This document shows, piece by piece, positions 51,601-60,243 of a DNA stretch of 64,000 bases (positions are counted from its first letter, which is position 1; each line of letters opens with the position of its first letter). The position numbers and the translations under genes were made by a program. A model generated the notes under the pieces. The model saw only the letters and a program-made list of their open reading frames with translations. It ran no database searches and was not told where the DNA came from. Source of the stretch: Jaminaea rosea (lineage: Eukaryota > Basidiomycota > Exobasidiomycetes > Microstromatales); contig NW_020289985.1 of the NCBI RefSeq assembly GCF_003144245.1, forward strand, positions 496,001 through 560,000, in the 5' to 3' direction.

Positions 51601-52896
51601 GGCGACGAGGGAGAAGCGGAAGCGGAGCCCATCGAAGTAGAAGACAACTCTCGCGACGATGAGGAGCGGGTGGCCGCACAGCTTTCGGCGTCACAGTGGC
51701 GGGCGAAGCAGGAAAGTGACGCCAGCAGCGATGAGGATCAGTCCTCAGACCAGCTTGATGCTGGGAATGAAGATGAGGATGCCGACTTCCGGCCCAATCG
51801 CACCCGTAGAGCCGGGGCATCACAGCAACAGCGCTCCCGCTCGCATGCCTCCGCCTCGGCCCCTGCGGCTTCTCAACAGTCGCTCCCAACCTCTTCACAA
51901 CGTCGCAACAAGGATCCTTGGACCTCCAACGAGATCTCCACCCTCCTCACCTCCCTCTACGCCCTCGCCCGCTTCAAAGAAGTCGACCCTCACTACCAAG
52001 TCTACGCGCAGGTCCTCAGCCGACACGGTCGCACCGGGAGTGAGAGTCAAGTGCTGGCAAAGAGAAACAACACGGACCTGAAGGCTCAAGCGCGCGTGGA
52101 GCTGTGGAGGATGCGCGACGCGGGGGAGACGATTCCGTACTGGAAGAGACTTCTAATGCCGAGGGTGTTCCTGGAGGGCAGACCGCGTGCTACTGCGATG
52201 ACTGCGACACAAGAGGCGCAAGAGGCTGAGCAACAAGGGGAAGAGAGAGAGGAGCAGATCGAAGCTGCTACCGGGGAGGGTGGAGAGGGAGCAGAGCCGT
52301 ACGACCTCGGCGACGGCATGGATCTTGCTGCTGGCCTTCCGCCTCAAGAAGCCGACACACCAGGTAGCGTAGAGGAGGCCGTTCTCGGTGGAGACCCTTC
52401 GCGCGGCGAGGGAGAGGAGGACCACGAGATGCATCAAGAGTCGGCGGACGATACGGAAGAGAGAGTAGCCATGGCCGTGGCCGTCGCAGCAGCGTGGCGT
52501 GAAGGCGTCCCCAATCCCTCCGAAGGGAGCGACTCGCCGCTGAGCAGTGTGCCGCCGCTGGAGGAGGAGATGAGAGAGCTGGCCGTGATTGATGAGGAGG
52601 ACGAGGGCAAGCAGCAGCAGAGAGGACAGCAGCCGCTTCGTCGCTCACGGAGGGAGCGTCGCGCCCCGTACTCGGATACCGAGTGGGAGCACGGCGCTAG
52701 CCCCTCGCGTAAAGGGTCAGCAGCGATTCGAGCCGGACCACACACGCGGCACTCAGCATCGTCACCAACGCGCAAGACGACCGACCGAATCGTACAACCG
52801 CAGGTCTCGCTGTCATCTCCATCTCGTGCCGGTCAACCGAGTGGGAGAGCGCCAGAGTTGAGGAGAGGGAGGTCTAGGAAGTCGACCGCGCCCTAG
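48646..52896 (+). CDS. Telobox-Myb telomere-binding protein (Taz1/TRF-like)
   Basis: An uninterrupted ORF of 1416 residues from the ATG at 48646, which lies in a pyrimidine-poor context after the leader. The frame continues upstream, so the start is tentative. Residues about 85-300 are helical (ALATNALAVLAFYARLVDED, RETMLIANCATFLHYIWSLP) and could be a TRFH-type dimerisation domain. Near residues 1086-1165 is a single C-terminal Myb: PWTSNEISTLLTSLYALARF, YAQVLSRHG, then AKRNNTDLKAQARVELW, whose RNNxDLKxxAR helix is the telobox signature seen in fission-yeast Taz1 and human TRF1/2. Between them, residues about 545-660 hold four copies of a short motif with core P-[IV]-R-[RQ]-x-A-L-x-E-L. The rest is acidic and disordered. 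The expected role is binding double-stranded telomeric repeats as a shelterin component. Confidence 0.7.
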   Translation: MATPSPRMPSQGPARLTGAFSSARMQARGGWRKASGGQRGRRSVSVVRFAEEAASNTPEEAAEQMPPPTKIPRRSQISFVPPTPTLEERCHALATNALAVLAFYARLVDEDNFTSAQTLSEMRRNWEPFDSYKTNQLLENAQYHHHFIDADEVARSLLSDHHHDEGLPLGFRETMLIANCATFLHYIWSLPSSPSSSSTPTTWPCRNVAEMQDAWRVFLRHIVPYDRPLSDDVLEHHLELSTQVYIARLTQLHSDRHASRDELEDEADGELDELLGPSSLDSVLAARRQQSKRKLQAHWIELTDKRAIIVDGIAYDAKALRTAFPLAQMALDITPFILDIVSQVEEQVAGYQEPHLLGRLFANHPSNPLSPPPPPAPLGRVLPPGAAQPVDSQAFASQREAWLRELMDSQSQASRGGGEDGSIVMSGISGWGAASQAGSASDFLEAQDRMDIYQELVANERGIPQARQRRSQSRQLGPTILRRGSRAPSSGADYASDFSVSTSVALRAMREESQQSQFSRERSIFGYDLSGRSSSSSRSGSEPPLPIPIRRKALRELQEEAVSEGSPSSSSRQRSDSEPALSTPVRQEALRELQAVNAPSSRLRRHRELSISTPVRREALRELEGEADGRPASPPRDSPRRSSESDTPVPIPVRRAALHELEADVPPSSPPSGPFAAAIQQRRASGSGGTVARSPTATGIQVRQGRLVRGPATAGPSRFNDRSAAGEREMRFDSQEDEEMSEDIFLEQQRQRQRRQQRDRGGSTYRKRGRRGARGERLEERVDEGEPEAEAEEEMIEWPEPPRKPLPFSVIVPRMDMPGGPVPLSLPIDAEGQPAEAALQLEDAPAQPHIQTTTTPHATVVTATTISDADRIRLEEWRAATSQGGEADAGGFEEDDNPVLIAARNQLTLEYWFARVRPGLENLPTPRPQANFQAAVAEAIRIRKSGKNPAREAVLRPHLVGIAIEDGQEGEGDERQGEGDEQDEQGDEGEAEAEPIEVEDNSRDDEERVAAQLSASQWRAKQESDASSDEDQSSDQLDAGNEDEDADFRPNRTRRAGASQQQRSRSHASASAPAASQQSLPTSSQRRNKDPWTSNEISTLLTSLYALARFKEVDPHYQVYAQVLSRHGRTGSESQVLAKRNNTDLKAQARVELWRMRDAGETIPYWKRLLMPRVFLEGRPRATAMTATQEAQEAEQQGEEREEQIEAATGEGGEGAEPYDLGDGMDLAAGLPPQEADTPGSVEEAVLGGDPSRGEGEEDHEMHQESADDTEERVAMAVAVAAAWREGVPNPSEGSDSPLSSVPPLEEEMRELAVIDEEDEGKQQQRGQQPLRRSRRERRAPYSDTEWEHGASPSRKGSAAIRAGPHTRHSASSPTRKTTDRIVQPQVSLSSPSRAGQPSGRAPELRRGRSRKSTAP
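50278..50634 (+). repeat. Four-fold repeated linear motif within the telomere protein
   Basis: Four copies about 30-40 codons apart encode PIPIRRKALRELQEE, STPVRQEALRELQAV, STPVRREALRELEGE and PIPVRRAALHELEAD. Each is followed by a Ser/Pro/Arg-rich spacer. The conserved core outlasts the variable spacers, so selection on the motif itself is likely. Confidence 0.8.
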
Positions 52897-53543
52897 TCAG
52901 CGCGCGTCATTGCATCTCTTCACCCACATGTACACTTAGCTCGATCTACTCTATTGCGGATCCACTACATCATACCCTTTTACCCTGTGAGGTCACCCAA
53001 TGCGTCGCGCCCCGCCGAGCCCAGCGAGGCCAGAGAGAACCTTCTTTGAGCCTCTGCTTGCCCAGTCTTGCTCAATTGCCGTCACGGATGGCCCTCACAT
53101 TGTGGACCCGCCAAACGCAGGTCCGCCCGCCGTGCACTCACGGCAGCCCTCAACGGCCGTGCGGCAGGAGGCATTTGTTGTCTCCGCTCGCGCAGCGTGG
53201 AGCCGAGGAGCGAGCGCGAGTCGAAAGGACGTGCGCGCGAGGGCGCGGGCACATTTGCCCGATTTCATTTTCGAAGCTGCATCCTAGTCTATGTCGCGGC
53301 CGAGGTTGAGGGCAGGGCGGGGCATTTTGAAATGCTTGGTCGCCGGGAATGCGCTGGACGGCTGGTTCATTGGTAGCGTCGAAGTCGCGGTGCGATGGCT
53401 ATTCCTTTCCTTACTCTCCGTACCATGTTCTCCTCCTCATAGACTCGTACCTCGTCCGCACTTTGTCTTTTGCATCTCGTTTCGCACTCGTCCTCGCATC
53501 TCGTATCGTATCGCGCATCACACCAGCATTCATTGCGCCGGCC
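52897..53543. other. Intergenic region before the hydrolase-like gene
   Basis: Open frames at 53000-53380 are Arg/Ser/Pro-rich in all three frames and I do not accept them as genes. The end is pyrimidine-rich, consistent with a leader for the ATG at 53544. Confidence 0.5.
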
Positions 53544-54926
53544 ATGCTGGCTAGGATACCGCTCGTCACCCTTCTTTGTTTTCTCCTACTCTCCGAACTT
53601 GTCACCGCCAGCTCGACATCTCTCAATCGCGTACGACGCGATGCCTACACAACGCTTCGCGCGGCCACGCACGGAGGCAATGGTCCGCAACTCACCACCG
53701 TAGGCGCTACACCGCCAGGCGCTCACGCAGCGAACATACCCGTAGGCAACAATGGCGCGAACGTCTTTGCTTGGGTCTCCAGCACGCCAGCACAAGAGTC
53801 TTCAGCCACGTCAGCGTACATCATTCTTCACGGCATCGATCGCAATGCGGGCTTCTACTACAATGTTCTCTCCAACGCCAATCAGGCCGCACTACGGGCA
53901 ATGCTACCCGGCGCCTCGCCCAATACCCTCCTCGTTGCTCCGCTCTTCTTCTCCACCACGCAAGACGTGCGAGCGTACAACGCCTCCAGTCTGGCTTGGG
54001 CGGACCCCAATGCCTGGACGGGCGGGGATGGAAGCACACACCCAGAGAGCAGCAATGTGAGCGTGTTTACTGTTCTCGACACGCTGTTGGAGAAGTACAG
54101 CAAGTACAGTGGTATGAGGAATGTGACATTCGTAGCGCATGGCGGTGGCGCACAGGTGTTGCAGCGCTATGCTGTCGTCGGCAAGGATCCGCCGAACAGC
54201 AACGTAGCCGTGCGATACGTCATCGGCGACCCGTCGTCCATGCTCTACTTTACGCGCGATCGGCCAGTACCTTTCAATCCTGCCACCTGTCCCATGTACG
54301 ACGACTTTCGCTACGGGTTCAGCAACTACACAGCGCCGTACGCGCTAGAGCCTGACTCGCCGCGCGACCTCTTCAGACGCTATATCGCTCGTGACGTGCG
54401 GTACGTCATTGGCCTCGGGGACGTGGTAAAGGATGAAGGCGATCAGCTCTGTGCCGGACGAGCGACGGGAGGGGCAGAGAGAAAGGATCGCTCGCTAGAC
54501 TACTGGGCGTACCTCAACCTGCTGGCCAATACCACTGGCTCGACGCCAGACTACCCAGGCTTCTACCCGGCTCTAGATACCAGGAAGCGCGGTGACCCAC
54601 GCGGCTACGTGACTTCCACGCCCGAAGAGAGGCAGGGCTTCGCGACTGGACAGTTGCGCCACCAGATGTACTATATTAACGGGGCGGGACATAACGCTGA
54701 TCAGGTATATGGGTCGGGTGATGGACAGAAGGCCATCTTCGGGGCTGCGGCGCCAGCGGTGTCGTTGAGCGGGAGCGCAAGTAGCTCGACGTCGATGAGT
54801 GCGGCGGGACCGACTGGTACCAGAGAGCCTGCATTGGGCGGCCAGAATGGCGGGACCGCTCAGAGGAGCGGGCCGATCTCGCTGGTAGGGCTCGTCTTCC
54901 TCCTTGCCGTAGGCTTTTGTACATAG
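53544..54926 (+). CDS. Secreted alpha/beta-hydrolase-fold protein with altered nucleophile
   Basis: An intronless ORF of 460 residues. The start at 53544 gives a clean signal peptide (MLARIPLVTLLCFLLLSELV). The core has the hydrolase pattern: AYIILHGIDRNAGFYY (oxyanion strand), NTLLVAPLFFS, VTFVAHGGGAQVLQRYAVVG and VRYVIGDPSSMLYF. Homologous enzymes of this type that I know carry GHSAGGQ at the nucleophile elbow. Here residue 200 is Gly where Ser is expected. His appears late (GAGHNADQVYG). Cysteines in CPMYDDF and QLCAGR could pair. A Ser/Thr-rich region and hydrophobic C-terminus (ISLVGLVFLLAVGF) suggest GPI anchoring. The substitution implies loss of serine-hydrolase activity, perhaps leaving a binding role. 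The fold assignment is firm; the catalytic reading is inferred. Confidence 0.72.
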   Translation: MLARIPLVTLLCFLLLSELVTASSTSLNRVRRDAYTTLRAATHGGNGPQLTTVGATPPGAHAANIPVGNNGANVFAWVSSTPAQESSATSAYIILHGIDRNAGFYYNVLSNANQAALRAMLPGASPNTLLVAPLFFSTTQDVRAYNASSLAWADPNAWTGGDGSTHPESSNVSVFTVLDTLLEKYSKYSGMRNVTFVAHGGGAQVLQRYAVVGKDPPNSNVAVRYVIGDPSSMLYFTRDRPVPFNPATCPMYDDFRYGFSNYTAPYALEPDSPRDLFRRYIARDVRYVIGLGDVVKDEGDQLCAGRATGGAERKDRSLDYWAYLNLLANTTGSTPDYPGFYPALDTRKRGDPRGYVTSTPEERQGFATGQLRHQMYYINGAGHNADQVYGSGDGQKAIFGAAAPAVSLSGSASSSTSMSAAGPTGTREPALGGQNGGTAQRSGPISLVGLVFLLAVGFCT

Positions 54927-55015
54927 ACCGATGTAATATTGTACAGTAGAAGTTGTCCCTTGACCGCAGTCGAATTCCCCACCGTAGCATCCGGCGCGGA
55001 GTTCGTGCCTTGGGT

Positions 55016-55174
55016 TCACAACATCAATAGCTGTCCCTCTTGCGACTCCTTGAGCTCCTGGAGACGCTTCTGCTCGGCCTTCTGATCGAGCCACACGGAT
55101 AGGGTCATACCGAAGCCCAAGAAAAGTATGAAAGGAAGCAGGCAGAGGGCAACCTTGAGATCCTCTCGGTCCAT
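55016..55174 (-). CDS. 52-residue single-pass membrane peptide
   Basis: A short ORF from the ATG at 55174 to a TGA at 55016-55018. It encodes a compact, gene-like layout: an acidic start (MDREDLKVA), one hydrophobic helix (LCLLPFILFLGFGMTLSVWL) and a charged amphipathic tail (DQKAEQKRLQELKESQEGQ). Small organelle-membrane subunits look like this. It sits alone between the 3' end of the hydrolase-like gene, with which it converges, and 55175-55660. No family is recognised and there is no second line of evidence, such as a splice join. The alternative is chance, but charge and hydrophobicity are unusually well segregated for a random ORF in such GC-rich DNA. Confidence 0.55.
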   Translation of the reverse strand: MDREDLKVALCLLPFILFLGFGMTLSVWLDQKAEQKRLQELKESQEGQLLML

Positions 55175-55660
55175 GATGGTGGCAGGAGAGAGAATGGATG
55201 GAAGAAGGAAAGGGGGACGAGGCCGTGTAAATGTAGGGTTTCAGCACGCATATGGCTCAGCGCCAAGCCTTGCTCCGATCAATTAGCCGGCGGAAACGGC
55301 AAGGACGCGCATTAGCGCAATCGTCCCTTAACCTGGGTCTTCGAGCTGCTTGTGGCCGGTCTTCCCGGCTCATTGCCACTCTGAGTGCATCCAGATGCTG
55401 TAGATGTGAGCAAGAAGAAGAAGACGACGAAGGTGGGAGAGTTCAAGTGAAGGACAGGAAAGCACGAAGCAATCGAGCGCGCGCTACATCGTGTCGAGCA
55501 ACAGGGTCTGACACAAGAGGAACGGCAGACAGGCGTGCACGGGCCGCGTCCCTCGTGAGCGTTTGCTACTTCTCCTCGGCCAGTCGAACGTTGTCATATT
55601 GTATCGATTGATCAGCAGGAAGGACAACAGGCCGGCCCAGCTGAGCGCAAACGCGCGCTC
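55175..55660. other. Intergenic region, nothing recognised
   Basis: It would hold the promoter of the 52-residue ORF and the 3' region of the secreted-protein gene. The plus-strand ORF at 55252-55611 is Arg/Ser-rich and is not accepted. Confidence 0.45.
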
Positions 55661-56298
55661 TTAGTTGCGGTAGCCCGAGTAAGTGTTGAGGTAAAGCTTG
55701 TCAGCCCTGTCCTGCGTGGTGTGGATCTCTCCACCACCCACAACGCGCACGTTAGGTCTGGTAGCGATGCCGTTGCTAGCATCGCCAAGAACCATGTGAA
55801 GCTGCTCGCCCTCGAGATTGAACTGGAAGCGCTGGCGCGATTCCAACTCCTTGGGGTCTCGCTTGTCATCGGGGTAAAGTTGCCCGGGGCAGCTGTCGAG
55901 GAGGAAAGAGGTGGGGCCCGATGCCTTGTTGGCGGTGACGCACGAGAGTGGTCCGACGTAGACGTAGCCCGTGGCGTACGAGTAGTCGTCGCTGTGGGTC
56001 AGAACGTCCTGCGTGTGCGTTGACAAGGAAAGGTCAGCCTGTGTGGGATTGCAAGTCTGGGTCCGCCGCCGCTACCCACGATCTGGAGACCAGCGCTCAT
56101 GGTACCCAAGCTGAGTTTGCCTCCCGGCTTGTCAAAGGTGGCGCTCTGGTTGAACCCATTGGGACCGACAATCTCGATGCGACCTCCGGTAGCGAAGACG
56201 CGCGGCTTGGTGGTGGCACGCTCTTCGACGGGGGCAGCTGAGACGAGGGCGGCGGCAGCGGCCAGAATGGCAGCGGCGGAGAGAGCGATCTTGACCAT
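55661..56298 (-). CDS. Small secreted protein of unknown function, two exons
   Basis: Exons 56080-56298 and 55661-56008 with a 71-nt intron encode 188 residues. A textbook signal peptide (MVKIALSAAAILAAAAALVS) is followed by APVEER, then a beta-rich domain: RVFATGGRIEIVGPNGF, KLSLGTMSAGLQIDVLTHSD, YATGYVYVGPLSCVTANKAS, LLDSCPGQLYPDDKRD, HMVLGDASNGIATRPN. Two cysteines (in PLSCVT and LDSCPG) probably pair. The splice joins LQI to DVLTHSDDY without breaking the strand pattern. No membrane anchor or catalytic motif is visible. Size and secretion fit an apoplastic or cell-wall protein, possibly an effector if the fungus is plant-associated, but nothing here proves that. Confidence 0.68.
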
Positions 56299-56655
56299 TG
56301 GTGGTGTAGTTGCTGAGGTATCGGGATCGGAAGAAAGCTGGCGGAAGACTGAGAGGCTTGTTGGGGATGGGGAAAAAGAAAGGGACGAGGGGAGACGTCT
56401 TCGCCCCTCTATATAGACATTTCTAGGCGGCTCGAGGATGCCATGACCGAGTCGACCAGCCTGCCATGGTCCTCATCGACCTCATTGCCCCGATCGATCG
56501 ATCCATCGGGCGACGGTCGACAGGGGAGAGCTGGCCAGGAGGATTGTGCGATGCTGAGTGGCCGTTGGTGGCCGATTGTGGAGAGAAGTGAACCTGCGCA
56601 ACCATTTTGAGTGACAGGGCGGGACACGGAATCGCGGGGCGCGGGGGCCTGTGCC

Positions 56656-56676
56656 GCACGCACGCACGCACGCACG
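56656..56676 (-). repeat. (GTGC)n repeat upstream of the secreted-protein gene
   Basis: Five tetranucleotide units. On the minus strand they read GTGC in the same sense as the gene starting at 56298, about 360 bases downstream. Confidence 0.7.
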
Positions 56677-56823
56677 GCTTTCGGTCAAATCGCCGCCGGC
56701 ATCGATGAAACAGTGACGGGCACGAGTTAAGGCAGGCCCTGCGGGCATGAAGCGACCGCGTTGATTGGTCGATGAGATGAATGCGGTGCAAGCCACTCCG
56801 CTGCGATGCGTCTCGTATTGCAA

Positions 56824-57296
56824 TCAGGGCTCAGCCCGCTTCCACCCGGCCTCCACGATGAACTTTTGACCCTGCGAGGCGATGAGCGTAAGCCAAGGTT
56901 ATTGCGAGACCGTGCTACGATGCTGCCACTCACCTCTGGTCCATACGAATCTAACGTGGTCAGCAACAGCTCCTGCCCCTTGAGCTCAATCTTGCGCGAA
57001 AGCGTCGTCCCCACCCAAGCATCCTGCGTCGACGTCTCGACATGATGATGCACCCGGTCGTCCTCGACTGTCCACTTCCCGGCGTAGCCCGCTTTCGGGA
57101 GATGTACCTCTGGATCTGACGAGGTCATTAGCGCTGACATGTATCCGTCAGGGCTATAGACGAGGAGGCCATTGGGCTGGTCACCCATCTGCTTTTTGCG
57201 CTGCGAGGGGTCCGAGACGTATACGGCGTCAAAGGTGGTGAGGCGCCAGGTGCCCACAAGCTGCGAGCGAAGAGAGTCAGTTGAAGAAGCAGACAT
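56824..57296 (-). CDS. Lipocalin-like domain protein, two exons
   Basis: Exons 56934-57296 and 56824-56871 with a 62-nt intron give 136 residues. The start is the ATG at 57296 (MSASSTDSLRSQLVGTW); the longer frame to 57407 adds an unlikely His-rich leader. The sequence follows the lipocalin-like (Lipocalin_5) family: LVGTWRLTTFDAVYVSD, NGLLVYSPDGYMSALMTSSD, AGYAGKWTVEDDRVHHHVE, then a strand pattern closing with QKFIVEAGWKRAEP after the splice. Without the splice the frame runs into unrelated Ser/Arg-rich sequence, which supports the intron. Members are small cytosolic beta-barrels, several encoded beside secondary-metabolism genes, but most are uncharacterised. Function is therefore unknown. 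Confidence 0.75.
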
Positions 57297-58013
57297 GATG
57301 CAGAGGTAGGAAGGGGACAGAGATGATAAGGTGTCAGGCGCGAAATGTGCACGAAATGTTGGATGATGGTGGCCTGCTATCTCGAGGCAGGCAAGACGCG
57401 CAGCCAACGCAGGCAGATGCAGCTTCTCTCCACTTGGCGGGCGGGTGAGGTGCTTACATAATCATGAGCGACCTGCACCGCCATCGTCTACGGTCATCAC
57501 CAGCAGGCAGCGACTACATTTATGTGGCACAGGCCATTGTAGATTATCACGTTATGTAGCTACGTGTTTACAATAGGGCTTGTTACACCGCCAGACGGTC
57601 TCGGGTTTCCTACCGGCAGCGTTGGCCACTATCGCTGATGGAACGTTCTCTTTGAATTGCGCCACTTCACCGTCGATCTCACACACCCTGATCGCTCTGT
57701 CTCTTCAAGTCCATGCCGAGAGCCCATGCCCATCATTTTCAAAACTCCCTTATCATCTCTTCGGCTGCCCTACTCATTCCAGAAAGCGGACTCTACCCCT
57801 CTTGCTCGTCAGCCTTGCAGCCTCGCTCGATTCCCTCACTCCTATCCTTGTCCTCGTCCTCTTCCTCCGCCTGGTCTTCATCGCTTTCATCACGGAGGTA
57901 ACATGTCTCACAAACTGGAGTGGCGTGGATTGTGCGGCTCGGTGCTGTCTGTTCCCTTCGTCATTACCGTCCCGGTCAAGGGATTCATTGCTAATGGCCT
58001 TGGGCACGAAGGA
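57297..58013. other. Intergenic region with unaccepted plus-strand ORFs
   Basis: Plus-strand frames at 57580-58092 and 57657-58061 contain a hydrophobic stretch and many Ser/Leu, but no consistent start or homology. I see no convincing gene. Confidence 0.45.
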
Positions 58014-59804
58014 TCATGCAAGCCCAATCACTCGATGCGGGAAGCGGAGGGGCTCGGATGAGAGTGGTCTTTCGCTGTCGTCAGGGCGTTGAAGAGGACG
58101 CACCGGCCAAGCCGTGGGAGCATACGGAAGACTCGTCGAGACGTTCTCCCTGACGTTGCGGTTGAATTTTCTCTTGAGGAACTCACCGTTCCTGGTCCTC
58201 GTTGGCAAGCGTCTTTGGCCGGGCAGGGGGACGACGTGCTCATGTCCCATCGCCCACTCGAGTCGGTCGCCCATCTGGTGGTTGGGGTAAGGGTAGCCCG
58301 CCTGAGGGCTGAGCCCAAAGACGAGGTTGATCAGACCCTCCTCCGCCTGCTCTTGCTCGTAGCTCGAAAAGCCAGCCAGACTGGACATACCAAAGACATG
58401 TCGCGCGAGGCAGTCGTCTGCTTCGGCATCGTCCCCATCCTCACCAGGAAGTGCGGGTGGGAGGACAGAAAGATCGGCCGTATCAGGCGCAACTTGCTGC
58501 AGAAGGTTGGGAATGAAGAAGGGGGCGCCGTGTCCGATGGCTGCATCTTCTCTTCCATTAGCTCGACATCCTCAGGCAGGCTACCAATGTTCTCGGGGAG
58601 CCATTGGAAGGATGAGAAGTCGGTCTGGGCCCAGACGCCAGGGTTGATGGGCTTGCCCAAAGCCATCATGGCATAGTAATCGGGGTGGTGCTCTCGGATG
58701 TGCGAGCGCACCTCGTGTCGAGAAGGATGATTCGATGCCAGCGGATGCGCGGTCGAAGAGACGTTGTATGCACAAGCAGCTTGTGTGCTGCTGTTCCCCT
58801 CGCTGCTCAGCACACCATGACCGTTAACGGATGTCAACTGACCTTGGCTGACATTTCGTTGATCTCTCCGACGAGAGGGCGAAGGTGTCGATCAAGCATT
58901 TCCTCCATGCCCGCGAGGAGAGCCGCATCGCCTGCGACGCTGTTGTGGTCCGACGAGGTAGCCGGCGTCGCGTTCGAGTTGGTGGGCATCGAGAGGAGGG
59001 GGGGGGCGTTTCTGGTGGTTGGTTGTAGTTGTGGTACGGATGATGGGACGAAGGTGCCGAGCAAGCACTGCCTCCATGGTAGTTAGGAAAGCCGCATCGC
59101 CTGCCGAGTCCTGCTGCTCACGCTCGCCCAAGGAGATACCGCCACAGCATAAACGTCTGATAAGACCGTACACGATCTACATTCAGTGATGAAGTGAGCG
59201 CTGATTTGCTCGGACCACAGATGGCCTTGATGGTCTTGCTGGGCCAACGCGGCGTGATGGACAGTTTGCTGAGGTCTATCTTGGTGATTCGTAGGCCACG
59301 CAATGCTTGTGCCAGGCTTGGTCGTGACGGGTGACGAGGAGGGCCGAGTACGAGAGGGTAATGCTGGGAGGCCGGATGCGACGGCTGACAGGGTTGTCAA
59401 GGTTGATCAAGCGAGTTGCATCACCAGAAAGGCGTGATTGGCCCCGCTATTCTTGACGATAGCAGTTGCGTTACTTGAAGCAGATCAGCAGCTGCTAGCG
59501 AGGATGAGTACGAGGAGGTGAACGGGGAGCTGCCTTGATGGCGTGAGGAGGCCTTGGCTGCGAATTGCTCGGTGTCAGCTGATGAGTCAAGCTTGTTGGG
59601 AGAGCTAGACCCTCCCCCTTGGGCGAGGAGGGCCGGGCGATCGATATCAATGGGTCGTAGACGAGTTGGACTTGTTGTGGGGGTGGATGGGTGGTGGGGG
59701 CGTCGCGACGATGATGAGGGAGGAGAGGAGGGTAGGTGCTCGGGCGGGGGCAATACCTCAACAGGCAGCCAGACAGGCTGGGCTGACCCTTTGCCCGTCC
59801 GCAC
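58014..59804 (-). CDS. Unresolved multi-exon gene with duplicated exon-like segment
   Basis: Coding-looking peptide pieces on the minus strand switch frames in a way splicing can explain, but I cannot settle the full model. Pieces are: 59421-59804 (Ser/Pro-rich, ending LAAADLLQ before a GTAACG donor); about 59190-59400 (HHAALAQQDHQGHLWSEQ then ISAHFITE); two similar segments (GDAAFLTTMEAVLARHLRP at 59104-59042 and GDAALLAGMEEMLDRHLRP at 58935-58873); RSHIREHHPDYYAMMALGKP near 58700; and, after a probable 44-nt intron with a CTAAT branch site, IGHGAPFFIPNLLQQV to GMSSLAGFSSYEQEQAEEGL. The last frame reaches a stop at 58014. There is no signal peptide and no domain I recognise. A DNA-binding or regulatory protein is possible. 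The limits given are the outer bounds of the pieces. Confidence 0.35.
58873..59104 (-). repeat. Imperfect direct repeat, two 63-bp copies 169 bp apart
   Basis: Copies at 58873-58935 and 59042-59104 agree at roughly three quarters of positions by eye and encode the same helical pattern in matching phase. Confidence 0.65.
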
Positions 59805-60243
59805 GCTTGCGGGCCGTGGTTGGGCGGGCTAGGAACACGATGGTCGTGGACGCATCGAGGGTTGGAGCACGGATCGTCCGTGCACGTCCGTGCGGTGGTA
59901 CGGAACTGGCCACGTGGTCACTGCAAGACCCGCACGAGCTCGTCCAACACCTCGGTGCGCTCCTACTTTGCCTTGCCATCTCTCCTTCCGATCTTCGCCT
60001 TCGCCTTCGCATCGCGATCGTCAGACGCTGAGCTTGATCTGCTGTCATGGACTATGGCTAGCACGATCTGTTGTGGCGTCCTGGCACCTCACTTCGCAAA
60101 GCTGCGAGTCTAGGCGGCGCCGTTCTCCTCTCACTCCTCGCACGATCATGGCAAGCTAGCAATCATAGGAAAATTCGAATATCCGGTCGCTATGATACAT
60201 CAGGATCAAAATTCTCAGACATAGACGCGACCGAACCGCACGC
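59805..60243. other. Intergenic region, nothing recognised
   Basis: It spans the upstream side of the unresolved gene and the 3' end of the membrane-protein gene. An AT-richer stretch around 60160-60215 stands out from the GC-rich background and may be 3' end sequence of the membrane-protein gene. Confidence 0.4.

Noticed and set aside
53000-53380. Three overlapping plus-strand ORFs upstream of the hydrolase-like gene
   Set aside because: All three frames are open at once, as expected of GC-rich non-coding DNA.
57580-58092. 170-codon plus-strand ORF with a hydrophobic stretch
   Set aside because: No clear signal peptide or membrane layout and it overlaps the better-supported minus-strand gene end.
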